64,000 bases of DNA from positions 5,439,001-5,503,000 of the forward strand of contig JALJCS010000020.1 in assembly GCA_023055355.1 (NCBI GenBank), in the 5' to 3' direction. Shown piece by piece: positions 47,412-59,151 of the stretch; the stretch's first letter is position 1; the number at the start of each line of letters is the position of its first letter. Below the pieces are notes generated by a model, which worked only from the letters and a program-made list of their open reading frames with translations, did no database searches and was not told the origin of the DNA. Made by a program: the position numbers and the translations under genes. The stretch comes from Agelaius tricolor (lineage: Eukaryota > Chordata > Aves > Passeriformes > Icteridae).

Positions 47412-50400
47412 ACTGCACCTGCACGTGTCCTGTACTCTCCAATATGCAGACCCCTGTTCTTCCCCCACCCCAGTAATTTTCAAAGCAAATTCCATCTGTC
47501 AAGACACTGAAATACAATTCAGCAATACCATTGTTTTTTAATTTCAGTACAGGATAGTGAGAAAATGCTGAAGATTTTCTAAAAGTAGCACTTTTTCCCT
47601 TTCTGCAGGATTTGAAGTCCACAAGAAAGGATTTAGCTCTTCTTTCTCTTCCAGGGACTGCTCTTCTCCTGTATTAATAGGATATATGTATTTGAGGATG
47701 TGGATCTGAGTATAACCTAACAAAGACAGGATGTCCCTGCTACTACAGCTTCCTGTTTTCTTCAGATGAAAGAAATCTGTAATATGAGGAAATTCCTGGC
47801 AGTTCTTCCAATATCCATTCACTTCTTTTCTAAGAGCTTATTTACAAAAATTTAAACACGTACTAACTAGAAGAATCTCTTGTTTTACCATGTCATCATT
47901 ATTATTATACTAGTTAGGCTGGGGCAAAAATCATCATAACTTGAAAATGCACTTAACAGTTGAACTGTGATTCCTAACCTTTTGTCTAACAATTTAGTTT
48001 AAGTATAAAAATTCCTATAAGGTAATCAAATAAGAATTTATGGGGCTATGTTGGTAGTTTAGTTCCTGAATAAAGAGAGATCTGTTCTAAGACTTGAGAA
48101 ACAAGAAGGCCTGTGAGGAGTCCATTTTAATCTTTTTCTTTCAGAGTTAATAAAACTAATAAAAAAAGGCAAATGAAACAAAAGCAACTTACACCTTTAT
48201 ATTAATAGCCTAAATTAAGCAATCAGTTATATGCTCAGGTTGGTTGCTGACAGTATAAGTATACTTTTTGTTTCTTTGTAATTAATAGTTTTATATACAG
48301 TTTGGATAATTTCCTGTAGAAATGGATATTGAATTTAGGCAAGCACTCTTCTATGCTAAACTTGTTCAGAAATTAGGACTGAACTATGCCATAGATTAAG
48401 ATGTAAAATTAATGAGAGACATGCCTAAAACCATTGGTCAATGTTTCCAAAACTTTGCTTGTTCAGATACTTTCAAGTGGTAGTGACAGCTGCAGTAAGG
48501 TACCCTGTGCTGAGTCCTTGCTGCATGCAGTAGGAAATATTGTCACTTCAGGAAAGCTTCTTCTATCCATTGAAGTTGTTGACATCCTTTTTTTGGTATC
48601 TGTTCCACAATTTGGAGGCCCTTTTCTACCTTCTGTTTGTTAGCTTGTGTTTCTTCATTGCAAACAGCATCCAAAAAGCATCTGTAATTCTTTTTGAGGC
48701 AGTAGTCTCAAAAATTAGTGGCAAAATTTAATCAATATGAATGAAAAGTAATAATACAAGTGATTTTTTTGGCTGGTTGGTTTATTTATTTCACCTGAAG
48801 GTTTGTGCTGACTGTGTAGAGTACAGTGGGGGTAAGAACAAGAGGAGATAAGGGTCTACGTTTTGTGATGGCAGTGTGGGTATAAATGTATGTCAGACTA
48901 CAGACTGAGAAAGGTTTTTTGGCAGTATAAACTTAATATTGGTTGTTTTGAACTCCCAGACATTCTGTGTTGAGAAGGAAGTTGTTATGAAGTAGAAGAA
49001 AGCTTTTTGAATGAGACTAGACTCCTCTGGCTGTGGACCAGCTGTCAGAACTGTACTGCAACGTCAAGCATGGCAAAACCTTGATCAAAATAAAAACTAT
49101 TGTTTTTATCAACCCCATTGTTCTGTAATGAAAAAGGAATATGAGTTTTAATGGGGAAGAATAGCATCCTGGCTAGTGTTAAGGATTCAGACTTTCTGAA
49201 TCAGTTATGTTCTTTAAGAGTCTTCATTAACTTGGCATTGATTTTTTTTATTTCCAAGGTTTGTTATCTTAGCACTACCTAAAATTGGGGTTTACTTTGA
49301 AAAAAACATAGTATATGTAATTGTAATCCCTGCCATGTTTGTGTTTGTCCTTAGTGTGTTTGTTCTAAAGAATGTATTGAGAAAGAGAAAATTTTAATTT
49401 TCCCAAAGCACCAAAGAACATCATAAGTACTGTAATATTATAATGGTTGTTTCTTGTTATTCCCCACTTCAGCATCATTTATAATCTCCAGGACACCTGA
49501 AATGTTAAAATCCATTTTAAACAACCATAACACATATTTTAAAATGATATCTGAAGTGATACTGTTATTTGTGCAAGTACTTTTGATGTCATTTATGTTT
49601 TGACATTAATTTTTCTTACTTCCCCAGTGCTAGCAGTGTGATCAGACATCTGCACCATATAGACACATTGACTTCTAGAATTCTAACAAAACTCCAGCAT
49701 AGATGAGATCAGAAGAGGGAATAATACATGGTTTTCCAGGAAGAAGATGGCTTTTCTTAATGGCACAGAGAAAAAACAAGAAGAAGAAGAAAAAAAATAG
49801 AGCTTTTTTGCCAAATGCTCAGTGCATTTCTGCTTCCCATCTCCTTGCCTGTTCACCCCCCACAGACCATACTCCAGCAACAAGGCTGTTTTAACAGATG
49901 AAGAAGGGGGTTTGAATGGGAAAGAAAAAAGGAAGAAAGGCTGCATCTAAGAGTGTTAGAGCATTTGGCCACTGCATGAAACAGCAGTGTCATCATTATA
50001 ACTGAATTCTTGAGTTTATAGGTACCTTTCTCATGTATTCCCTCTTTAAATCCTCTTATTCCATCTCTGCTTTCCACTGTAATTCCTGCAGTCCCTTTGA
50101 GGAGAGAAGGGAGAGATTGAGCACAGGAAAGAGAACTGACAGGCAAGCCAGCTGAAATGTGGGGAGAGGAAAGGTTTGTGCATGGATTGTATGGTGAAAG
50201 ATGCAGAAGGAAAGAAAAGAACTGGATCAAAGCCAAAGAGGAGAGAGCTCAAAGGAAGGGCCAAACAAGGGCTGAATCAGGTTATGCAGTTCAGAAGAAG
50301 TAGCTCTGTCAGGTTTTCATTCATGGGTACTGCTGAGCTCTTTCCATTGGTAACTAGTGCCAGCAGTCTGTTACTGTATTATTTGACTAACTTTCTTTCC

Positions 50401-52059
50401 ATGTTGCCTCCACAGTTAGGAAAAGCATCAGCTATTCATGAACAAAGCCCTCTCTCGTGTTTCTCCCTCTGGGCACTCCTTAGATTTGCCATTGTTGGAT
50501 TGATTACTTTAAATAAAAGTCTCCACTTTTAGAGTTGAGTCCTTAGCAGTCCCCAGCACCATCTTCACTCCTTTCTAACCAACTGTGGAGCACAGCTGCT
50601 TCTCCCTTAAGCTAAAGAAGCAGCTGTTGTTGCACTATATGTGTTACTGGAGTTCAGCTCAGTCAGATCTCCCAGTGAAACTAATGGAAGTCAAGGGCTG
50701 AGTAAAGACTAAGGAACAATTATTTAAGGCATGCTGCACTTACAAATGATAATAATAATATATAAATGCTTCATGTCTCTTAAGTTTCTGGACCCTCATT
50801 ATTCTATGTGTCTTGGAAGCCTTTCAAACATTCAGAGTTGTTTTTGTTTTACATGCAGACTCTACCTATTTCTCTAACAGGAGAAATGCATGGTGGCAAG
50901 TGTTTGAAACAGAAAAGTGAGAGAGCAAGTAAATGGTGCTGTGTTGGAGTACAGAAATGAGCACAAAAGAACCCTGGCAAGCAGAATCAGATAAATGGAC
51001 CAGAAAGTGAAGAAAATAAGGAGCAGATATGGAGGCAGGGAATGGAATTATTTAGGACTTCACAGATGAGTGACATGCCTAATTTTGGTGCACTAGGAGA
51101 CAGAAGGCTTTGAAAGAAATTGGAGAACTTCGGAATGTAACCAGAGCTGCATCAGAGGGACTCCAATATTCAGAAAAAAAATTGGGCAGATACAATTGAC
51201 AGTGGTAAAAAGCTGGATCCTGAGAAATTACAGACATAAAGTGGGAATGTTTTGCAATGATTTTCACAAGACTGAAAGGAAGGAAAGAGAAAAAAAATTA
51301 CACAAATTGTGCTTCATATCCTACCGCTTTGAGATAATTTGCCAGAACATGTTTTTCTGCTCTAAACACTTTATCTTTTTGATGACCAGGTGATATCTAG
51401 AGGTGCGGTTTTGGATAACATGATGATTTAACATTTGTACTGAGTTCAAGGAAATGACTCCAAATGAAACAAGTGATCATCCTGTGAACTCAAAATGAGT
51501 AGGAAGTGCTTTTTAGTCAGTGTAGGGAGTACTGACTGAGCTACTAAAAATCCTAGCAGGTTAGTTTTTGAACATTTGAGTTGGACGTGTTTGTGACATG
51601 AATTAGGTTATACAGATTAATTATACATTATTAGTATTTGCATTGCTGTGGCCTTAGAACTGTTCAGTGGGGATATGAAACTCTCACAGAGAGTATTAAA
51701 AATATCACAAGAACATATGTGTTTTAGTGCATTAATGTCTCAGTTCTTGGCCCATTGGTGGTTTGTTCAACTGGTAAGCCAAAAGAACTCATCACAGACA
51801 TGTAATTTTTCAAAATGCTCAAATAACTTGGTCCCTTTGGGATAGGAAGATGGGCCTTAGCACTGAGGATCCAAATAGTGAGCTTTTAAATGGGTGTTGG
51901 GAGGAGGAGGTATTTGCAAAGAGCACAGAATCCATAGACTTGAGGTCCATGGATGGTGTTGAAACTCCCAGAGGGTCGCTTCAGCTGAGTGTAAGGGTGT
52001 AATGAGCCAGTCTGACTGTTTATGGGCTGTGGTTAACCTCTTGCAAGTTAGGATTTCCT

Positions 52060-52640
52060 GTCGCCAGCAATGAGCTGTGACCGCCAGCACCACAGTGTTA
52101 ATGATGAGGTAGGGGCTGATGAATGGCTGGACTCCAGACAGCAGCCTTCACTGGCAAAGAATCAAGTGGCTAGAGGGAGAAAAACATTGAAGTCTACAAG
52201 GGAAATAATGCAATCTCCAGAACCTATAATTCCCATGTTTAAAAAAAGAAAGGGATAAAGAAACTGGCGACAAATTCAAAACAAGTGAAGCTTTTATCTC
52301 TGCATTCTGAATAGAAGATTGTTCTTCAGCAAAACTGGCTGTAAAAGCCAGGCCAGTTAAAACAATATGCAGGCTGCTTGCCTCCAAGTAACCAGAAATT
52401 GTTGGCTCAGAGTAGCCTGTTCTGAGGAGCCAACCTGCTGGGAGACGTTATCCAAGCAACGGCTTGAATGTAATTCCTCCCGCTGTGGAATGGCTCTTTG
52501 GCAAATGAAGACCCTAATTAGAGATGGAAGGGTTTCTATTTTGTTTTTCTTTAATCCTTGCCCCGAGGCCTCTGCAATACAGCCATGTCTCTGCTTGCGT
52601 GGAGAGAAGTTTCCAGTTTCCCTTTGTAACAAAAATCCTC
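52060..52640. promoter_or_regulatory. Candidate conserved noncoding block with RFX-like X-box
   Basis: About 580 bp of mixed-composition, repeat-free sequence. It includes GTTATCCAAGCAAC at 52447-52460, an RFX X-box-like pair of half sites with a 2-bp spacer. Its texture differs from the neighbouring T-rich DNA. No alignment was possible, so this is a weak call. Confidence 0.2.
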
Positions 52641-53929
52641 CACCTTTTTCATTTTTGTTTTCCCCTTCTTTTATCTTTTTTTTTCATTTTTTTAATTTTT
52701 TTTTTTACAGAGTCAACAAACTAACAACAAGGGCCCACCACAGCCTGGGACCTTGAAACTAAACTAATCCAAAACCAAGGATGACTGTTTGGAAGAAGGG
52801 CCCTGTCATCCTGGATTAGCCAGCCATGAACGTGGAAAGTTGCTAGCTAAACTGGAATACTGGCCCACCATGCAGATTTTTACTATTGAACTTATTATCC
52901 AAGCTGATTCTAGAAGTAGAGAGGGAGGATCTCACAGTATCCTACTGGATTCTAAGGGAATCCCACATGATTTCTTGTTTATTCAGAAAGATTGAAGTAC
53001 CTCAGTAGGGTTTAGATGCCTTTCTGCAGTCATGGATGCAGATGCTCATCCCTACCAAAGAGGACAGAACCTCCAGGGCAATGGACTGCAGCACTTTGAT
53101 ATGTGTGGAAGTGAAAATACCTTTGCTTCTTCTCAACTCATCTTGTTATATATCATGTCTATCTGAACATACTGTTAGGGATTGCATGCAGGCACTTAAT
53201 AACCCTGCCAAGAGCACTGTCACTATTGAGATATGGATTTATTGTTTCATCATCTGAGATTATTTTGTTATCTCTAAAATGTCCTTGCTCACAGTAGATA
53301 CCAACCTATTGATGAAGGTCAGCTTCCTGAGGGTGAGGCTAAGCAAGACAGATGATACTAAGCATTCCCCATTACACTGACTGAGGTTAGGTGGAATTCT
53401 TTTTAACAATTTTAAAAAGTTTTGCCACTTCTTATTCTAAATACAAGACAATTCTTATAATTCCTTGTTTTCCCTTTTGATGTACATAAATAGCAGTTTA
53501 TAATTCTAAAGTTAGAGCACATGCCTATAGGAGGAGCTTCAGTACATTCTTTTTAAACAGCTTGGGTACTGCAGGGATGCCTTTTTATAGTGGTCTGCAT
53601 TAATAGTTTCTTTAATTTACAACTCCTCCAATGCTTTCTTATATATCTGTTTTTATTCTTTCAGCACCACAACATGCTTGCATGTATGTTTACACAATTA
53701 TCTTAGGTCTGTTTTGTTTTTCTATCCATCTACTTTCAGTACACCCTCAGTGAAAAGGTTAAGAATTATCTGGATTGGCTGTAGTAGTATTTTATAGCTT
53801 ATGATATAGCACATACTTAGTACATAAAATATCCTCATCCTGTGACCATTATATTTCAAAGGTAACTGTATACAGAAGTTCTGGGAAAAGCTTGAAGGGG
53901 GGTTAACTATCAATTGTGAATGCAGCCAC

Positions 53930-54200
53930 CCATTTCTTGCTGAGTGTGCTGGGTTCTCTGTGAATTTGTAATCTAGTTCAAGACCCCAGTCCCCTCCTTT
54001 GATCCCTCCCAGTGCTCACCCTTCTCTCTGCGCCTGTGCCTTGTCATAGCAACAAGGCTGCTGGGCTGCAGCGTGGTGATAGCAGAGCTCAGCCTTTGGG
54101 ACAGAGTCCCATGACTCTGAAATGGATCTTAAGAGATGTGCAGCCAGCAGGCTTTGCTGTGTTCAGGATTAAAGAAATGTCCTTTTCTTACTGTTTTTAC
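53930..54200. promoter_or_regulatory. Candidate intronic regulatory block with TCF site and palindrome
   Basis: Contains TCF/LEF consensus CCTTTGATC at 53996-54004 and, 35 bp later, an inverted repeat CCTTGT-7-ACAAGG at 54039-54057 that also holds an AGCAAC half site. Density of motifs is suggestive only. Confidence 0.25.
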
Positions 54201-54328
54201 TCGGTCTAGACTCAGAACTGATAACAGCGTTTCTCCCTAACCCCAGAAAAGAGAGACACTTTAGTTTTCTTGTTCTTCATTTAAACCATCTGAGAGCCTC
54301 TCAGTACTGAGTGGTATGAATCATACTG

Positions 54329-54367
<39 letters not shown>
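54329..54367. repeat. (TG)4(TA)15 compound microsatellite
   Basis: A few TG units pass into an uninterrupted TA array of about 31 bp. It is expected to be highly length-variable and able to extrude as a cruciform. Confidence 0.92.
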
Positions 54368-54370
<3 letters not shown>

Positions 54371-57300
54371 CATGTGATTATGTCCAGCATGAGGTGATAG
54401 TTTTTTCAAAACTGCTTTTTAAGGTTCCTTTTTTTTTATTTACTGAAATATACATTGGTTTTAAATTGTGATGATGCTTTTAAATTTTAAAATGCTGCTT
54501 CACATTTCCTATACGTCTTAATTCAACTGTTGTAATGCTGTGTAATTCAGAATCTATAGGGCATATGTATAAATCATATCTCAAGGTGCCAGAGAATTTG
54601 AGTATTCCAGTCAGGAAGGAGTTTTCTGCTGGTGTGATACATGGGAATTTGACTGTCTTGTTTTGATTCTCTGCCTTTGTTTTCAGACAGAAATATTCAG
54701 ACAGCAGTTTCATTATCTCAGAAAAGGTTTGAAATGGCATCCTGTTTATGCTTGGCTTAACTGAGTTTCTGGAATTACCAGGGAATTGTACATTAACAGG
54801 TCTGAAGCATCAGTTGGTTAATTTGTAACTTGTGCTGTTTGCTGTCCTTTTCTCCTTCCTCCTCTGCCCTGCAGAATTGGCCTGTGGCCTGGCTTGCTAG
54901 CTCCAGTGTTGGTTCAAGGGACAAGGTATTTTTTTGTGATTGATTGAACCTGATAGCAGTGTGGGGGGAGAAAAGAGAGAGGCCTGGATTGTTCAGATGT
55001 TGTTTGTATTCTGTGTAGCTCTGAGAGAAACAGGTTTTTGCATTTTCACAGTTGCAAAGAAAAGGTGTATTTGCACAGTGCTGTGGGTTTTATGTAGGGT
55101 TCTTAATGAGCAGGTTTGGATGTTATTGCCTAGCTTCATGTGATGCCATTTCTGAAAAATCTAGTGATGCCATCCATAGAATGGGGGTGCAGTTCATACC
55201 CACTGCTTGTTTTAATAGGGTTTTCTAAGGTATTCCTCTCTCCTGAAGAAGTTTAGGGCTTTGAGAGCATCAGGGTCAGAATACATTTCAGCTGACTGGA
55301 ATGGCAAAGTGGCAGTGGCAACATCTCCTTGTCACAACCTGCAGATTCTTCATGCATTTATGTAAGAACCAGTGGTCTCCTCATCATTAGGACTTCCTGG
55401 GTTTGTCCACATTTAACTGAGGTTTTCTCAAAACTGCAGAAAGTGAAACCCTGATAAGGTAGACTCCTAATGCTTGTTTCAGCACCAAACTTGTCCTCTG
55501 CTAATATAAAAATTAAAAAAAAGAAAAAGAAATGAAGACAAGTCTGCAGAAGTGTCATAGTTTAACCACACAACCACAGCAAACCTCTACTATAAAAGCC
55601 AATATTATAGAACCTGGTACAGCATAGTCTGTATCATATCTCAGTAATATTGTCTGTATCTTTGTGGTGTCACTTGATATAGAGAAAACAGGTGCAAATC
55701 AATTGATATTGGAATAGACTTTGTTACTTTCGAGTCTGCTCAAGAGAAGACCAAGACCACTGAGTTGCTCTACCCATCATTTATTTTGGTGAAATACTGC
55801 AGATGGAAACCTTATTCCTTCAGCTGTATTCCCTAGCAGTCAAGATTGTTGAAATCCTTGAACTGCTTTTCCAGAGCAGTAAAACAAGAAACTGCAGCTT
55901 TTCATTGAAAATCTTGTTCCTTGCAGTCACAGAGTTTGCAAGTTGCATGTCACTGAGTGTTGCTCATGTGTTACCAGTGCACTGGGTGAGAGGCTGACTT
56001 CTCTTATTTCAAAGCACCAGAAGACAGCTGATGATAGAATCAGCTATGAAAAACGTTCCACTTAACACTGCTTGCATAATCCCACTCTTTTGTCAGATTA
56101 ATGGCCACTGACTCCACCATGTAGAGAGATCTGACAGAGACCATTGGATCTAACTGATGGGCTGGGAATATCCAGAAAATATGCCCCAAGTTCAATAATT
56201 ATTAGTTCATAGAGAAACTGAAGGGGAAAAAAACCTTCAAAAACTGACAGAGAAAATTCAGGCTGGGTCAGTTGTCAGTTAAATAAGGACATACAAATCA
56301 ATTTTATTGACTGCTCTGTTCAACAGTCTGTGCACTGATTTAGAGTAATACCATATTTTCTGCCCCAAAAACCAAGATGTACTGAAAAAAGGAATGGCAG
56401 TGGGAAAAAGCTGTTCTTACACCTGTTGGAGCTGTGCTGTTACCCTTAGTTCTAGCAGCATTTTGCTTTTGGGATCCATAGGACTGTTCTCTGTGTACTG
56501 TGTCCTCATTTTGGAGGACAAGCTAATAATGCTGACACCCAATGGAATAGTTTGCTAAAAGGAGTTTACTGGCATTTGTACTGGTTATTCCTTAAACCAT
56601 TGCCCAACCTCCTCTTCCCCAGCTTTGTGAGTTTCTTAACCCAGGGAATAAATCTACCTGCTCATGTAGCACATACCATAATTATAATTAATATTTGTTA
56701 ACTAGAGTGTACTAAGTTCCAAAAAGATAATACATAGAGTTGGGTGAACAAATCCAGGAAGGAGGGCTAGGTAGTTTTTAATGTAAAAACATCTGTGAGA
56801 AGGTCATTTTATATCACCAGGATATGTCTGTGGCTTATACAGGCAGCCAATACTTTTAAAGCATACTTTTTTCCCTTCAGTCCATCAGTATTATCCAGGA
56901 TGTTAACTTAAAAAAGTTTATTTATAAGTAGTAATCTGGCTCTGCCAATAGCCATTTTCAGCAAAAGGTACTCTCTTAATAGATGTGTAATGCATTACTA
57001 TGTTGATGTAAATGGCAGAGCTTGCAGTGCTTAATGAACTTTGATCTCCCCACCTATAGTTTAAGCCTCGGTCTTTCTCTCATTTGTAATTTATTCACTC
57101 TCTGAAATCCATTAGATTAAAGTGTCATGTCCTCAGGTGCAAATGCTGCTGGATATTGTCAGGGAATTCTAACTCTGGCAAAGAAGTAAATGTAATGAAT
57201 AAGGCTGATGCTGTTGGTATGATTTTTCTCTTAGAGGGGAATCTTGTTAAGCGGCTTTTCTTAGGATGGTTTCTCCACTGTTGCATTCTAACTGAAACAA

Positions 57301-58269
57301 TAATTGGAATGAAACCATACTAGAAAGCAGAGGGGAGGAGATGCTTGCCATGTTCATTTGTGCAAGCATGCAAAGTCCTTCAAGATGTCAGGAAGGAGCT
57401 GAACTTTACTGTTTGATTGTTGCTGTCCCACCTGACTTGAGTGAACGAGGGGAACAGTGCACCTGTTTAATAATTATCTGGTCCCTTGGGATGAAAGTTT
57501 GCCTCATCAAGGAAGTTGTTACTTCCTTATTGTATTTGCCTGGCCCACAGGGAGGTAGTGCAAAGCTCTTAAAATCTTTCTGGTGTTCTTTGAGGTAATA
57601 ACTTAAAATTCCTCAGGCCTGGAGATGTGGAGAGGTATTTTTCTTGTGGCTCTGTCACATGCAAATCCTCTTATCTTACCTAGATTACAAGGTCTAGTAA
57701 ATTCTGCCAGATTTTCATCTGAGACAGTATTTAATGTGCATTTTATTGGTAATGTCCATTGTTCTGTAGTAGCATAAACTCTAGATTCTGAACACAGAGA
57801 GGGACTGAGAGGTGGTTGTCACTATGAACAAAGTGATCACTTGAATTATGAGAAGTGCAATTACCTTTTTTTTCTATTAGTTTTCTATTAGTCTTTAAAA
57901 AAGGGGAAGAATACTGATACATAGTGATAGCCAATTTGTTTTAAGCCACAGAAGACAATCACAGAAAGAAATACGCCTGGCAAATGAATGGGAATTGAAT
58001 TGTGGAAATGTCTGATTGTTTCCCACAAGTATTATAAATGTAAAAGTATGAGCTTATTTTCCCCTCTCATCCAGCTTGTGTTTATTTTTGATGTAGGTTT
58101 GGTCACTTTGCTTAGAAAAATGATTTGAGGGAGTCTAAATGCTGGCTAGCCCAAAAAGAAAAAAATCACGTGCCTATTACAGACTGGCATTATTTTAAGT
58201 GGGACTTAACATTGCTGTGCTATTTTGAGCTGCCCTGATTACTGAGGAGTGGACAGGGTATTTTCAAAG

Positions 58270-58883
58270 ACGTTTTGACTTTAACTCTCCTGCGGCATTT
58301 TCGGGGATGCAGAAGGAGCGGCGGTGCCCGCAGGTGTTTCGGGTTGCCCGGAGCCCCGGTCACAGGTGCGCTCCAGCAAGGAGGGCAATGCCTAGCGAGC
58401 AGAGGTGATCGCGGCCGCTCGCCCTGCTCTCCTCCCTCCACAGTGCCCGGTTTTACAGCCGAGCTGGAGGCGGGCGAGGCGGGGGCAGCCGCGCTCTGAT
58501 CTGTAGCCGGCGGAACCTGGCCCGTCGGGCGGCCCCCGAGCCCGCCGGAGAGGGCTGGGCCCAGCTCCCGCTGCGGGCCGTGCCTCTTTAGCACCTTGTG
58601 CAGGAATGCTCAGCACCGCCGGCAGAGGAAGTTTGGCTGGAGCAAACCTCCAGGCAGCAGCGGCTTTTCTTGGGTATCAGCATTTAAACGCCAGTAAATC
58701 CGCGTTTCCCCGCTCTCTCCGCGGCCCCGGCCCCTTCCTCTCCCCTCCGTGGCCGGGGACAGGCGGCGTTTCCGGCGCGGGGGCGCTGCGGCCGCAGGGG
58801 GGCGCTGTGCGCGGCCGCTGGGCCCTCAGGGCCGCGGGCCGGGCGAGCGGGGGGGGGAAGGCGGCCGGAGCCTCGCGGGGCGC
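58270..58883. promoter_or_regulatory. Intronic CpG island 1.8 kb before exon 3
   Basis: A sharply bounded, CpG-dense stretch sits in an otherwise AT-rich intron, with a perfect EGR-type site GCGGGGGCG at 58777-58785 and NotI-like GCGGCCGC sequences. No exon with family similarity was found inside. It could be an alternative ZNRF3 promoter, an antisense lncRNA promoter, or a GC-rich side effect of the adjoining minisatellite. Confidence 0.65.
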
Positions 58884-59151
58884 GGTGAAACGAGCCCGGC
58901 CTGGCCCCGGTGAAACGAACCTCCTTTGGCCCCGGTGAAACGAACCTCCTTTGGCCCCGGTGAAACGAACCCCCTTAGGCCCCAGTGAAACGAGCAGGGC
59001 TTGGCCCCGGTGAAACGAGTGAAACGAACCTCCTTTGGCCCCGGTGAAACGAACCCCCTTTGGCCCCAGTGAAACGAGCAGGGCTTGGCCCCGGTGAAAC
59101 GAGTGAAACGAACCCCCTTTGGCCCCGGTGAAACGAGCCCACACTTGGCAT
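58884..59151. repeat. 25-bp GC-rich minisatellite with 84-bp higher-order unit
   Basis: The unit is GGTGAAACGAACCTCCTTTG followed by GCCCC. Full 25-bp units start at 58884, 58909, 58934, 58959, 58984, 59043, 59068 and 59127 (last degenerate). At 59009 and 59093 a 10-bp partial unit is followed by a 24-bp unit. Blocks 58984-59067 and 59068-59151 are an 84-bp higher-order tandem duplication; their first 67 or so bases differ at one position. The two minus-strand open frames across the array are repeat artefacts. Confidence 0.93.

Noticed and set aside
47022..47495. Minus-strand open frame of 157 codons
   Set aside because: It runs across the CR1 fragment at 47334-47411 and a C-rich tract, so it is a repeat-derived chance frame.
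58984..59126. GTGAAACGAGTGAAAC in the minisatellite as an interferon-response (ISRE) element
   Set aside because: The two GAAA cores are 5 bases apart rather than the 2 needed for an ISRE, and the arrangement is explained by the partial repeat unit.
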